This document shows positions 17,125 through 25,549 of a stretch of 58,714 nt of DNA, piece after piece. The DNA lies in NCBI GenBank assembly GCA_029781795.1, contig JAKOWB010000284.1, forward strand, positions 1 through 58,714. Reading direction: 5' to 3'. Origin of the DNA: Pseudomonadota bacterium. GTDB lineage: Bacteria; Pseudomonadota; Alphaproteobacteria; Kiloniellales; JACOMY01. The notes under the pieces were generated by a model. That model did not search any database, was not told where the DNA came from, and saw only the letters and a program-made list of their open reading frames with translations. Positions within the stretch are counted from its first letter, which is position 1; each line of letters opens with the position of its first letter. The position numbers were made by a program, and so were the translations under genes.

Positions 17125-18428
17125 CGGACGCTCATCTGCTGCGGCAGCCAGGTGGCGATCTCGGGGAAGACCGCCAGGATGAAGAGGAAGAGGATCATCA
17201 GCCCGTGATAGGGCAGGGTCCCGCGGATGACCTCCATCAGGCCCCGTTTCGCGATCGACTCGATGACGAAGAGATTGACCCCCAGCGGCGGGGTGATCTG
17301 CCCCAGCTCGACCACCACCACCAGGGCGACGCCGAACCAGATCAGGTCGACCTGCATGGCGACCAGTACGGGAGTCAGCAGCGGGATGGTCAGCACGATC
17401 ATGCCGATCGAATCGACGACGCAGCCGAGCAGGGCATAGAACACCAGCAGCACCAGCATCAGCTCGTTCTTGCTGAGGCCGAGGCCGGCGACCCACTCGG
17501 TCAGCGACTTGCCGACGCCGCCCTTCTCCATGCCGTAGGCGAAGATGAACGCGGCCATGGTGATGAAGAGGATCGCCGAGCTGACCTTCAGCGTCGCGGT
17601 CAGGGAATCGCGCAGCACCTTGCCGTTGAGCTTGCCGAAGAGCGCCGCGATGCCGAGCGAACCCAGCGTGCCGAGCGCCGCCGCCTCGGTCGGCGTCGCG
17701 ATGCCGGCATAGATCGTGCCGATCACCAGGCCCATCAGCAGCAGCAGCGGCAGGAGCTGCAGGAAGCCGACGACCAGGCCGCGCAGGCCGATGTGGTCCT
17801 CTGTCGAGCGCGGCGCGAGGCCGGGATTCAGCAAGGCACGGGTGCCGATGTAGAGCATGAAGATGCCGGTCAGCACGATGCCGGGCAGCAGCCCGGCGAG
17901 GAAGAGCTTGGCGACCGAGACCTCGGTGAAGCTGCCGTAGATGATCATGGCGATCGAGGGCGGGATCAGGATCCCGAGCGTGCCGCCGGCCGCCAGCGAG
18001 CCGGCGGCCATGGCCGGGTCGTAGCCCTTGTCCCTGAGCTGCGGGATGGCGACCGTGCCGATCGAGGCCGCGGTGGCGACGCTGGAGCCGCTGATCGCGG
18101 CGAAGAGCGCGCAGCCGGCGATGTTGGTCTGCAGCAGGCCGCCGGGCAGGCGCCGCACCAGCAGAGAGAGGCCGTTGTAGAAGCGGTCCGAGACGCCGGC
18201 GCGCAGCAGGATGTCGGCCATCAGGATGAAGAGCGGGATGGCGCTCAGAGTCGCGCTGTTCATCGCGCTCCAGGTGACGAAGCCCAGCGCTTTCAGCGAG
18301 ATCCAGCCGCTGCTGGCCACCATGGAGGCCATGCCGGCGGCGGCGATGGCGAAGGGGATCCACAGCCCGCCGAACAGCAGGCCGAGGAAGAGCACCAGGC
18401 CCAGGAGACTGCCGAAGGTGCCGCTCAT
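17121..18428 (-). CDS. dctM: TRAP transporter large permease subunit (DctM)
   Basis: 435 residues with about 12 membrane segments. Signatures include FILMADILLRAGVSDRFYN, the stretch AAISGSSVATAASIGTVAIP, GGTLGILIPPSIAMIIYG, and the C-terminal VELGQITPPLGVNLFVIESIA. It is the transport subunit of a second TRAP system. Its ATG overlaps the dctQ stop (ATGA), and its end overlaps the convergent GntR gene by four bases. It is distinct from the DctM at 10026. Confidence 0.95.
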   Translation of the reverse strand: MSGTFGSLLGLVLFLGLLFGGLWIPFAIAAAGMASMVASSGWISLKALGFVTWSAMNSATLSAIPLFILMADILLRAGVSDRFYNGLSLLVRRLPGGLLQTNIAGCALFAAISGSSVATAASIGTVAIPQLRDKGYDPAMAAGSLAAGGTLGILIPPSIAMIIYGSFTEVSVAKLFLAGLLPGIVLTGIFMLYIGTRALLNPGLAPRSTEDHIGLRGLVVGFLQLLPLLLLMGLVIGTIYAGIATPTEAAALGTLGSLGIAALFGKLNGKVLRDSLTATLKVSSAILFITMAAFIFAYGMEKGGVGKSLTEWVAGLGLSKNELMLVLLVFYALLGCVVDSIGMIVLTIPLLTPVLVAMQVDLIWFGVALVVVVELGQITPPLGVNLFVIESIAKRGLMEVIRGTLPYHGLMILFLFILAVFPEIATWLPQQMSVR

Positions 18429-18940
18429 GTCGCGCTGTGGTCCGCGTGGCCGGGCGGCGGCAGCGGCGCCGTGCCGCGCAGCACGCGCACGCGGCCGGCG
18501 ATGCGGGCCAGCAGGATCAGCGCGGTCAGCGCCAGGCCGATCGGCATGACGAGCTGCGGGAACCAGAGCGGCGTCATGGCCGGGGTCGAGGAGAAGGTGC
18601 CGCGATCGTAGGAGGCGATGACCATGCGGGTGAGGTAGAGCCCGAGGACCGCCGTGACTGCCAGGCAGCAGAGGTCGAAGACCAGCGACAACGCCTCGCG
18701 CCGCTTGCCCTTCAGCCGCTCGAAGAGGAAATCGACCCGCAGCAGCGCGTCATGGAACAGGGCGTAGGGAATGCCGAGGAAGACCAGAGCGACGACGATG
18801 TAGCCGGAGTACTCGTCGGCCACCAGCAGGGAGACGTCGAAGGCGGAACGCAGCACCACCTCGGAGGCGACCAGCAGAACCAGCGCCGCGATCAACAGGC
18901 CGCCCAGCACGACCCCCAGACCCAGGATGAATCGAACCAT
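18425..18940 (-). CDS. dctQ: TRAP transporter small membrane subunit (DctQ)
   Basis: 171 residues with four hydrophobic segments (FILGLGVVLGGLLIAALVLLV; YSGYIVVALVFLGIPYALF; SLVFDLCCLAVTAVLGLYL; LVMPIGLALTALILLAR). The family pattern VADEYSGYIVVALVFLG and the RVDFLFERLKGKRRE loop are typical of DctQ. It partners DctM and receives substrate from the DctP at 19013. The 72-base gap from dctP holds a strong hairpin, as in the TRAP operon of region 1. Confidence 0.9.
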   Translation of the reverse strand: MVRFILGLGVVLGGLLIAALVLLVASEVVLRSAFDVSLLVADEYSGYIVVALVFLGIPYALFHDALLRVDFLFERLKGKRREALSLVFDLCCLAVTAVLGLYLTRMVIASYDRGTFSSTPAMTPLWFPQLVMPIGLALTALILLARIAGRVRVLRGTAPLPPPGHADHSAT

Positions 18941-18967
18941 CGTTGCTCCGCCGAAGGCAGAAGGACG

Positions 18968-18993
18968 GGAAAGGCCCCTCGCGGGGCCTTTCC
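18968..18993 (-). terminator. Hairpin between dctP and dctQ
   Basis: The arms GGAAAGGCCCC (18968-18978) and GGGGCCTTTCC (18983-18993) form an 11-bp perfect stem with a 4-base loop. No T-run follows on the minus strand, so it is more likely an mRNA stabiliser or attenuator that raises binding-protein output than a full terminator. Confidence 0.65.
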
Positions 18994-19012
18994 ACTCTAA
19001 CCGCTGCCGCGG

Positions 19013-19999
19013 CTACTTGCCGAGGGCGGCGCGCACCTCGTCGAGCGCCTTCTGCGCCTCCTCGCCGCGCTCCGTGGCCCACTGCGGCCAGTAGTCCTTG
19101 AGCGTCTCGATCATCATCTTCTCTTCCTCGGCCGTGCCGCGGTTGATCTCCATGCCCTTGGACTTGTACTGCGCCTCCATCTTGGCGTTGTCCTCGCGCA
19201 GCGAGTCGGTCATGCCCTTGGTGACCTCGGCCACGGCCGCCAGCACCTGCTGCTGCTCGTCGGCCGAAAGTGTGCCCCAGGCGTCGGCATTGATGATGAC
19301 GGGCGAGACGGTGAAGTTCGGCCCGATCACGTAGTTCGACTTCAGCAGATCCTGCCAGAGGCGGGCGCCGCCCGAAGCCGCGGTCAGCACCACCGAGACC
19401 GTGCCGAGCTGTAGCGCCGGCGCGACGTCGGCCGTGCCGATGGTGACCGGCGAGCCGCCGAAGCGGGTGGCGAACTCGGCCTGCTCGACCGAAGCGACGC
19501 GGATCTTCTTGCCCTTCAGGTCGGCCAGCGACTTGATGATGTCGGTCGAGAAGATCACCTGGCGCGGATAGTTGTACGCGCCGACGTAGACCAGCCCCTG
19601 CTGCGCCATCTGCGCATCGATGTAGGGCTTCATGATCTCCATGCCCTTGTAGAGCTCCTCCTCGGTGGCGAAGAGGCCGGGCAGGGAGAACACACCCACC
19701 ATCGGCACCGAGCCGGTAATGAAGGCGTTGCTGGCGAGCGTCACGACCCCGTCGGACACAGCACCGGTGATGTCGGCCGCGGAGATGCCGAGCGAACCGG
19801 CCGGATGACAGGTGACGGTCACCCGTCCCTTGGTGATCTCGCCGATCCGCTTGCCGATCTCCTCGAGGCCTTTGTAGATCGTCTCCTGCGGATTGTAGGT
19901 GTAGCAGGTCCAGTCGTCGGCCGAGGCTTGCGGGCTCCAGGCGGCGACAGCGGACAGCAACATGGCGGCGCAGGCCGCCGAACGCATAACCCCACGCAT
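19013..19999 (-). CDS. dctP: TRAP transporter periplasmic substrate-binding protein (DctP)
   Basis: 328 residues with a signal peptide (SAACAAMLLSAVAAWSPQASA, cleavage near ASADDW). The DctP fold is shown by ITKGRVTVTCHPAGSLGISAAD in parts, KPYIDAQMAQQGLVYVGAYNYP, LADLKGKKIRVASVEQAEFA with the ligand-binding Arg, and ALQLGTVSVVLTAASGGARLWQD. AGGAGG is located six bases upstream of the ATG. It heads the dctPQM operon transcribed away from the GMC oxidoreductase. The cargo is unknown; the aromatic- and cysteine-containing N-terminus (DDWTCYTYNPQ) is seen in TRAP proteins not assigned to C4-dicarboxylates. Confidence 0.92.
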   Translation of the reverse strand: MRGVMRSAACAAMLLSAVAAWSPQASADDWTCYTYNPQETIYKGLEEIGKRIGEITKGRVTVTCHPAGSLGISAADITGAVSDGVVTLASNAFITGSVPMVGVFSLPGLFATEEELYKGMEIMKPYIDAQMAQQGLVYVGAYNYPRQVIFSTDIIKSLADLKGKKIRVASVEQAEFATRFGGSPVTIGTADVAPALQLGTVSVVLTAASGGARLWQDLLKSNYVIGPNFTVSPVIINADAWGTLSADEQQQVLAAVAEVTKGMTDSLREDNAKMEAQYKSKGMEINRGTAEEEKMMIETLKDYWPQWATERGEEAQKALDEVRAALGK

Positions 20000-20035
20000 A
20001 GCAGTCCTCCTCCCTTGGCTCGTGCATTCGAGCCA

Positions 20036-20103
20036 TCTTGTATTCTAGTGGTACACCAGTTTACCCTCTCGGGGTGGCGAGTCAACTGGCGTCGTATACA
20101 AGA
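20036..20103. promoter_or_regulatory. Divergent TRAP/GMC promoter region with GntR-like operators
   Basis: TCTTGTATTC (20036-20045), TGGTACACCA (20049-20058) and TCGTATACAAGA (20092-20103) all fit the short GT-N-AC palindromes bound by FCD regulators. The last is the exact reverse complement of the 12-mer at 5840-5851. The region serves dctP (start 19999, minus) and the GMC gene (start 20146, plus). Confidence 0.55.
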
Positions 20104-20145
20104 GAGGGCGCACCTTTGGTGCAAGCGGCTTCGACACAAAGGGGC

Positions 20146-21756
20146 ATGAACTGCGACTACCTCGTCGTCGGGGCCGGAGCCGCGGGCTGCGTGGTGGCGG
20201 CGCGCCTGTCCGAGGACCCGGCGGCGCGCGTCGTGCTGCTGGAGGCCGGCGGCGCGCGGCGCGGCCTGGCGACCCGGGTGCCGGCCACCGCCTTCCTGGC
20301 TTCCATCGCCGCCGACACCAACTGGGCCTTCGTCGGCGAACCGGAGCCGGCGCTGAACGGCCGGCGCCTGTTGCTGAACCAGGGGCGCATCGTCGGCGGC
20401 TCCAGCTCGATCAACGGCATGATGTGGCTGCGCGGGCAGGCGGGCGACTACGACCACTGGCGCCAGTTGGGTTGCGGCGGCTGGGGCGGCGACGACGTGC
20501 TGCCCTTCTTCCGCAAGGCCGAGCACAGCGACCGCGGCGCCAGCCAGGTGCACGGCGGCGACGGTCCCGTTTGGATCAAGCAGGCGAAGCTCGACCTGCC
20601 GGTTTGCGACCTCTTTCTCGACGCCATGCAGGCAGCGGGATTCCCGCTGTTCCAGGATTCCAACGCCCCCTTGCGCGAGGGCTTCGGGCGGATGGACGTG
20701 AACATCCGCGGTGGCCGGCGCCACAGCGCCGCCAGCGCCTATCTCGATCCGGCGCGCGGCCGGCCCAACCTGACGGTGCTGGCCGACGCACAGGCGCTGC
20801 AGGTGCTGGTGGAGAAGGGCCGCGCGGTCGGCGTGCGCTATGCCGGCGGCGAGGTGAGGGCCACGCGCGAGGTCATCCTCTGCTGCGGCGGGATCAGCAG
20901 CGCGCACCTGCTCCTGCTCTCAGGGATCGGTCCGGCCGAGGAACTGAAGGCGGCCGGGGTGCAGCCGGTGTTCGACGCGCCGGGCGTGGGGCGCAACCTG
21001 CACAACCATCCGGCCCTGGCGCTGACCTATCTGCTGAAGCAGCCGATCTCGGCCTACCGCTACCTCTCGCCGCTGCGCGGCGCCGGCGCGGGGCTGCGCT
21101 ATCTCCTGGGACGCGGCGGGCCGCTGGGCGAATCCTATGTCGCCACCGGCGGCGTCTTCGCCAGCGACCCGGCGCTGGAGGTGGCCGACGCCATGGTCGT
21201 GATGATCCCGGCGCTGATCAAGCGCGGCACGGTCGGCGCCAGGGTGCGCGACGTGATCGACCGGCGCCACGGCTTCACCGTGCAGGTGAGCCTGGCCCGG
21301 CAGCAGAGCCGCGGCCGCGTCACCCTGCGCTCGGCCGACCCGCGCCAGCCGCCGGCGATCTTCCACGACTACTACAGCCAGCCGGGCGACATGCCGGCGA
21401 TGGTGCGTATCGTCCAGCGCATGCGGACGGCGCTGCGCGGTCCAGTCGCCGCGGCCGCCATCGCAGCCGAGCTTTCGGTCCCCGCGCCGGCCAACGACGC
21501 GGCGACGGTGGAGGCCGAGATCCGCGCCAAGGGCCACAGCTTCTATCACTACGGCGGGACCTGCCGCATGGGCGGCGACCCGGCGGCGGTGGTCGATCCG
21601 CGCCTGCGCTTCAACGGCATCGAGGGCCTCAGGGTGGCCGACGCGTCGATCGCGCCGGCGCCGCTCAACGCCTCGATGCACGCGCCCAGCATCATGATCG
21701 GTGAGAAGGCGGCAGCGATGATCGCCGAGGACAACGCGGCCAGGGCCGCGGCGTGA
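20146..21756 (+). CDS. GMC family FAD-dependent oxidoreductase
   Basis: 536 residues from the ATG at 20146 with AAAGGGG just upstream; the longer frame from 20038 would run through the operators. The FAD site is YLVVGAGAAGCVVAARLSE, followed by GGSSSINGMMWLRGQAGDYD and the C-terminal HYGGTCRMGGD and GLRVADASIAP. Where choline dehydrogenases have NTNAP this protein has ASMHAP. It may thus use a His/His catalytic pair as glucose oxidase does, while the one at 54898 keeps Asn. It oxidises an alcohol. It heads a plus-strand operon with a two-component flavin monooxygenase. Confidence 0.9.
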   Translation: MNCDYLVVGAGAAGCVVAARLSEDPAARVVLLEAGGARRGLATRVPATAFLASIAADTNWAFVGEPEPALNGRRLLLNQGRIVGGSSSINGMMWLRGQAGDYDHWRQLGCGGWGGDDVLPFFRKAEHSDRGASQVHGGDGPVWIKQAKLDLPVCDLFLDAMQAAGFPLFQDSNAPLREGFGRMDVNIRGGRRHSAASAYLDPARGRPNLTVLADAQALQVLVEKGRAVGVRYAGGEVRATREVILCCGGISSAHLLLLSGIGPAEELKAAGVQPVFDAPGVGRNLHNHPALALTYLLKQPISAYRYLSPLRGAGAGLRYLLGRGGPLGESYVATGGVFASDPALEVADAMVVMIPALIKRGTVGARVRDVIDRRHGFTVQVSLARQQSRGRVTLRSADPRQPPAIFHDYYSQPGDMPAMVRIVQRMRTALRGPVAAAAIAAELSVPAPANDAATVEAEIRAKGHSFYHYGGTCRMGGDPAAVVDPRLRFNGIEGLRVADASIAPAPLNASMHAPSIMIGEKAAAMIAEDNAARAAA

Positions 21757-21772
21757 AGGAGGAACGGTAGCC

Positions 21773-23080
21773 GTGTCGAAGCAGATGCACCTGATCAGCT
21801 TCCTGATCCACAGCCCGATGAACCATACGATCCTGTCGTGGGCCGACCCGAAGGACGAGCGGCTGGCCAACCTGGGCTCGCTCAAGGCCTGGCAGGACCT
21901 GGCGCGCACGCTGGAGAAGGGGCGCTTCGACGCCGTGTTCTTCGCCGACACGCCAGGCATCTTCGACCGCTACAAGGACCGGGTGGACGAGTCGCTGCGC
22001 TACGGTGTCTGCTGGCCGGCGCACGACCCCTCGGTCCTGCTGCCGGCCATGGCGGCGGCGACCGAGCACCTTGGCCTGGCGGTCACGCTCTCGGTCTCGG
22101 CGGTGCCGCCCTACAACACGGTGCGCAGCATCTCCACGCTCGACTACCTCAGCGGCGGGCGCGCCGGCTGGAACGTGGTGACCGGTCACCTGCGCGGCGA
22201 GCACCGCGCGCTCGGCCTGGAGCAGCTCGACCACGACGAGCGCTACGACCGCGCCGACGAGTACATGGAGGTCTGCTACAAGCTGTGGGGCGGTGTACAT
22301 CCCGGCGCGGTCATCGCCGATCGCGCGACGGGCGCGTTCGCCGACCCCGCGAAGGTCGACCGCATCGACCACCAGGGCAAGTACTTCAAGTGCCGCGGCG
22401 TTCCGCCGGTGCTGCCCTCGGCGCAGGGCCGGCCGGTGATCTTCCAGGCCGGCTCCTCCGGGCGCGGGCAGGAGTTCGCCGCCAAGCACGCCGAAGTCAT
22501 GTTCTCGATCCAGCCGCACGTCGAGGGCATGAAGCGCTACATGGCGCAGATCAAGGAGGCCGGCGCGAGGCACGGCCGCAAGGAGCCGATCCGCGTCACC
22601 TTCGGTATTCAGCCGATCCTGGGCGGCACCGAGGCCGAGGCGCGGAAGCACTATGACGACCTGCTGGCGCGCGTGCCGGTCGAGGCCGCGCTGGCGCGCC
22701 TCTCCGGTTCGCTCGGCGTCGACTTCTCGACCTTCGAGCTCGACAAGCCGCTGGACGAGATCGCCACCCAGGCCTCGCAGGGCATGATGAAGGCCATGAC
22801 CGCGATGGTCGGCGGCAAGCGCATGACGCTGCGCGAGATCGCGCAGTACTGGGGCATGGGCGTCGGCATGATGCCGATCGTCGGCACGCCCGAGCAGGTG
22901 GCCGACCGCATGGAGAGCATCTGGCGCGAGACCGGCTGCTGCGGCTTCAACCTGACGCCGACGATCAACGACGGCTCGATCCGCGACTTCGTCAGCGAGG
23001 TGGTGCCTCGTCTGCAGCGCAAGGGTGCCGTCCGCACCGACTACAACCACACCACCTTGCGCGCCAACCTGGCCGAATAG
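21773..23080 (+). CDS. LLM-class FMN-dependent monooxygenase (NtaA/SnaA/DszA family)
   Basis: 435 residues, the usual length for the NtaA/SnaA/DszA group, in which reduced FMN from a separate reductase and O2 cleave C-N or C-S bonds or oxidise the substrate. Signatures are LIHSPMNHTILSWADP, GRFDAVFFADTPGIFDRY, LSVSAVPPYNTVRSISTLDYLSGGRAGWNVVTG in parts, PVIFQAGSSGRGQEFAAKHAE, and the C-terminal GTPEQVADRMESIWRETGC. A GTG start follows AAGGAGGAA. The partner reductase is encoded at 23949 in the same operon. The substrate is unknown, though nitrilotriacetate- or sulfone-like compounds are family precedents. Confidence 0.92.
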   Translation: MSKQMHLISFLIHSPMNHTILSWADPKDERLANLGSLKAWQDLARTLEKGRFDAVFFADTPGIFDRYKDRVDESLRYGVCWPAHDPSVLLPAMAAATEHLGLAVTLSVSAVPPYNTVRSISTLDYLSGGRAGWNVVTGHLRGEHRALGLEQLDHDERYDRADEYMEVCYKLWGGVHPGAVIADRATGAFADPAKVDRIDHQGKYFKCRGVPPVLPSAQGRPVIFQAGSSGRGQEFAAKHAEVMFSIQPHVEGMKRYMAQIKEAGARHGRKEPIRVTFGIQPILGGTEAEARKHYDDLLARVPVEAALARLSGSLGVDFSTFELDKPLDEIATQASQGMMKAMTAMVGGKRMTLREIAQYWGMGVGMMPIVGTPEQVADRMESIWRETGCCGFNLTPTINDGSIRDFVSEVVPRLQRKGAVRTDYNHTTLRANLAE

Positions 23081-23106
23081 CGCGGCAAGACGAGAGGAGA
23101 CCGCCC

Positions 23107-23943
23107 ATGGAACACTTCATCTCCGACATCGGCTTCACCGAGGGGCCGGTCAACTGCCAGGACGGCGCCTTCGCCGCCACCGCCATCGATCGCGGCGAGG
23201 TCGCCATCGTGCGGAACGGCAAGGTCGGCGTGCTGGCCACCACCGGCGGTGGGCCGAACGGCCTGGTCGAGGCGAGGGACGGCAGCTTCTACCTGACGCA
23301 GAACGGCGGGCAGTGGCCGGCGAAGAACATCATCCGCCGCGAGCCCGGCGTGCAGAAGATCGCCAGGGACGGCGCGGTCTCCAGCGTCGCCGGCGGCATG
23401 GTGGCGCCGAACGACCTGGCCTTCGGGCCGGACGGCCTGCTCTACGTCACCGACCCGACGCGCAAGCCCGAGCGCGACGACGGCCGGGTCTTCCGCCTGA
23501 ACGTCGAGACCGGGCGGTGCGAGCAGATCCTGCACGTCGACTGGTATCCGAACGGCATCGGCTTCGACGGCGACGACACGCGCATCGTCATCGCCGACAC
23601 CGGCCGCCGGCGGCTGGTCTCCATGCCGATCAAGGATCCCGCGCCGGAGAAGGCCGTCACGCTCTTCACCATGACCGTCGGCATGCCGGACGGCTTCGCC
23701 TTTGACGCCGACGGCAACTGCGTCGTCGCCGCCGTCGGCGTGAAGGAGGACGAGCCCGGCACGGTCCAGGTCTGGTCGCCGGCCGGCAAGTGCCTGGAGG
23801 TGATCGAGCTGAAGCGCACGCGCTTCATCACCAACGTCTCGATCAGCCGGGACCGCAAGCTCTACATCTGCGATTCCGGCAATGGCGGGGTCGTGGTGCG
23901 CGACTGGCCGGCGGCCGGCATGCCGCTGCATCCCTTCCGGTGA
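23107..23943 (+). CDS. SMP-30/gluconolactonase-family protein
   Basis: 278 residues of the six-bladed propeller lactonase family. Visible signatures are ISDIGFTEGPVNCQDG near the N-terminus, VAPNDLAFGPDGLLYVTDPT, HVDWYPNGIGFDGDDTRIVIADTG in parts, and GMPDGFAFDADGNCVVAAVG; the Glu, Asn and Asp in these loops normally bind the metal. AGGAG lies about eight bases before the ATG. Between the monooxygenase and its reductase, it probably hydrolyses a lactone or ester formed by those oxidative steps. Confidence 0.9.
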   Translation: MEHFISDIGFTEGPVNCQDGAFAATAIDRGEVAIVRNGKVGVLATTGGGPNGLVEARDGSFYLTQNGGQWPAKNIIRREPGVQKIARDGAVSSVAGGMVAPNDLAFGPDGLLYVTDPTRKPERDDGRVFRLNVETGRCEQILHVDWYPNGIGFDGDDTRIVIADTGRRRLVSMPIKDPAPEKAVTLFTMTVGMPDGFAFDADGNCVVAAVGVKEDEPGTVQVWSPAGKCLEVIELKRTRFITNVSISRDRKLYICDSGNGGVVVRDWPAAGMPLHPFR

Positions 23944-23948
23944 GCGCC

Positions 23949-24446
23949 ATGGGAAGTCTCGGCATGCTCGACCTGCAGCGCTTCAAGGACGCCCTGGCCT
24001 CGGCGCCGACCAGCGTGGTGGTGGTGACGACGCTGGACGCGGCCGGCCAGCCACGCGGCTTCACCGCCGGCTCCTTCACCTCGCTGTCGCTCAGCCCGCC
24101 GCTGGTGCTGGTCAGCCTCGATCGCCGCGCCGAGTGCCACGAGGCCTTCGAGCAGGCCGGCCACTTCGCCGTCTCGGTGCTGGCACCGGAGCAGGAGGCG
24201 CTGGCGCGTCTGATGGCGACGCGCGGCGCGGAGAAGTTCACCGGCGGCCATTTCGCGGCCGGGCCGCACGGCCTGCCGCTGGCGCGCGACGCGGTGGCGA
24301 GCTTCGTCTGCCGCCTGGAGCAGCGCCATCCCGGCGGCGACCACACCATCCTGATCGGCGCGGTCGAGGACGTCGGCCTGGGTGGCGTCGGGCGCGCCAT
24401 GGTGCACTTCCGTCGCGGCTTCCACGCCGTCGGTTCCGCCGCATGA
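23949..24446 (+). CDS. Flavin reductase (HpaC-like), NAD(P)H:FMN oxidoreductase
   Basis: 165 residues of the flavin-reductase-like split-barrel family. SAPTSVVVVTTLDAAGQPRGFTAGSFTSLS, split here as SVVVVTTLDAAGQPRG and FTAGSFTSLSLSPPLVLVSL, is the flavin-binding core, followed by FAVSVLAPEQEALARLMA and EKFTGGHF. It would supply reduced FMN to the LLM monooxygenase encoded 870 bases upstream. The start at 23949 is five bases after the SMP-30 stop. The stop overlaps the next gene by four bases (ATGA), coupling it to the riboflavin-type enzyme. Confidence 0.92.
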   Translation: MGSLGMLDLQRFKDALASAPTSVVVVTTLDAAGQPRGFTAGSFTSLSLSPPLVLVSLDRRAECHEAFEQAGHFAVSVLAPEQEALARLMATRGAEKFTGGHFAAGPHGLPLARDAVASFVCRLEQRHPGGDHTILIGAVEDVGLGGVGRAMVHFRRGFHAVGSAA

Positions 24447-25543
24447 GCGAGATCCGCCGGGCCGGCATTGCCGAGGCCATCGCCGCCTTCGCCGCCGGCC
24501 GCCTGCTGGTGGTGGTCGATGACGAGGACCGCGAGAACGAGGGCGACCTGTTCGCCGCGGCCAGCCTCTGCACCCCGGCGCAGATGGCCTTCATCGTGCG
24601 CCACACCTCGGGGATCGTCTGCGCGCCGCTGGCGCCGGCCGTGGCCAAGCGCCTGCGCCTCGACCCCATGGTGTCGCTGAACGATGCGCCGCTCGGCACC
24701 GCCTTCACCGTCTCGGTCGACGCGCGGCGAGGCCTGACCACCGGCATCTCGGCGGCGGAGCGTACCGCCACGGTCGCCATGCTGGCCGACCCGGCCTCGG
24801 CGCCGGCGGACTTCGTGCGGCCGGGCCACGTCTTCCCCTTGATCGCCAACGAAGGCGGGGTGCTGATGCGCTCCGGCCATACCGAGGCCTGCGTCGACCT
24901 CTGCCAGCTTGCCGGATTGCCGCCGGTCGGCGTGTTGGCCGAGCTGGTGAACGACGACGGCACGGTGATGCGCGGCCCCGAGGTCGCGGCCTTCGCCCAG
25001 GCGCACGACCTGCCGTTGATCGCCATCGCCGACCTGATCGCCTGGCGCCAGACGCGCGAGCAGCTGGTGCGCCGCGTCTCCAGCTTCCCGGCGGAAAGCG
25101 CGATCGGCACGCTGCAGGGCCATGCCTACGTCACGCCCTTCGACCGCGTGCAGCAGTTCGCCTTCGTCTTCGGCGACATCGGCGAGGGGCAGGAAGTGCC
25201 GACACGTCTGCATCGCGGCAACGTCTTCACCGATGTCTTCGGCGGCGCCCGCGCGATCCACGATTCGCTGCGGCACTTCGCCCGCGCCGGGCGCGGCGTG
25301 CTGGTCTATCTGCGCGACGGCGCCTCGGGCGTGCCCTCGGCCCTGCCGGAGGCGGCGCCGGCGGGCGAGAGCGCCGAACTGCGGCGGCGCGAGCAATGGC
25401 GGGAGATCGGACTGGGGGCGCAGATCCTGCGCGATCTCGGTGTGGTCTCGATCGTCAATCTGACCACGAACCCCGACCGCGAGTTCGTCGGCCTTTCCGG
25501 CTTCGGGGTCTCGATCGTCCGCGCCGAGACCCTCGCCGATTGA
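24443..25543 (+). CDS. RibBX-like: DHBP synthase fused to a degenerate GTP cyclohydrolase II domain
   Basis: 366 residues. Residues 1-205 form 3,4-dihydroxy-2-butanone 4-phosphate synthase with DDEDRENEGDLF (26-37), TGISAAERTAT and RPGHVFPLIANEGG...RSGHTEA (126-149), all expected for conversion of ribulose 5-phosphate. The C-terminal part resembles GTP cyclohydrolase II (IGLGAQILRDLGV, NLTTNPDREFVGLSGFGVSIV). However, the zinc-binding segment, normally with three cysteines, reads LHRGNVFTDVFGGARAIH (257-273) with none. GTP cyclohydrolase activity is therefore unlikely. The gene overlaps the flavin reductase, so it probably boosts flavin supply for the monooxygenase. Confidence 0.88.
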   Translation: MSEIRRAGIAEAIAAFAAGRLLVVVDDEDRENEGDLFAAASLCTPAQMAFIVRHTSGIVCAPLAPAVAKRLRLDPMVSLNDAPLGTAFTVSVDARRGLTTGISAAERTATVAMLADPASAPADFVRPGHVFPLIANEGGVLMRSGHTEACVDLCQLAGLPPVGVLAELVNDDGTVMRGPEVAAFAQAHDLPLIAIADLIAWRQTREQLVRRVSSFPAESAIGTLQGHAYVTPFDRVQQFAFVFGDIGEGQEVPTRLHRGNVFTDVFGGARAIHDSLRHFARAGRGVLVYLRDGASGVPSALPEAAPAGESAELRRREQWREIGLGAQILRDLGVVSIVNLTTNPDREFVGLSGFGVSIVRAETLAD

Positions 25544-25549
25544 GCGTCC

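Noticed and set aside
16405-18363. Long minus-strand frame of about 650 codons
   Set aside because: It is a shifted-frame shadow of the dctM gene at 17121-18428 and the GntR gene; the composition is atypical.
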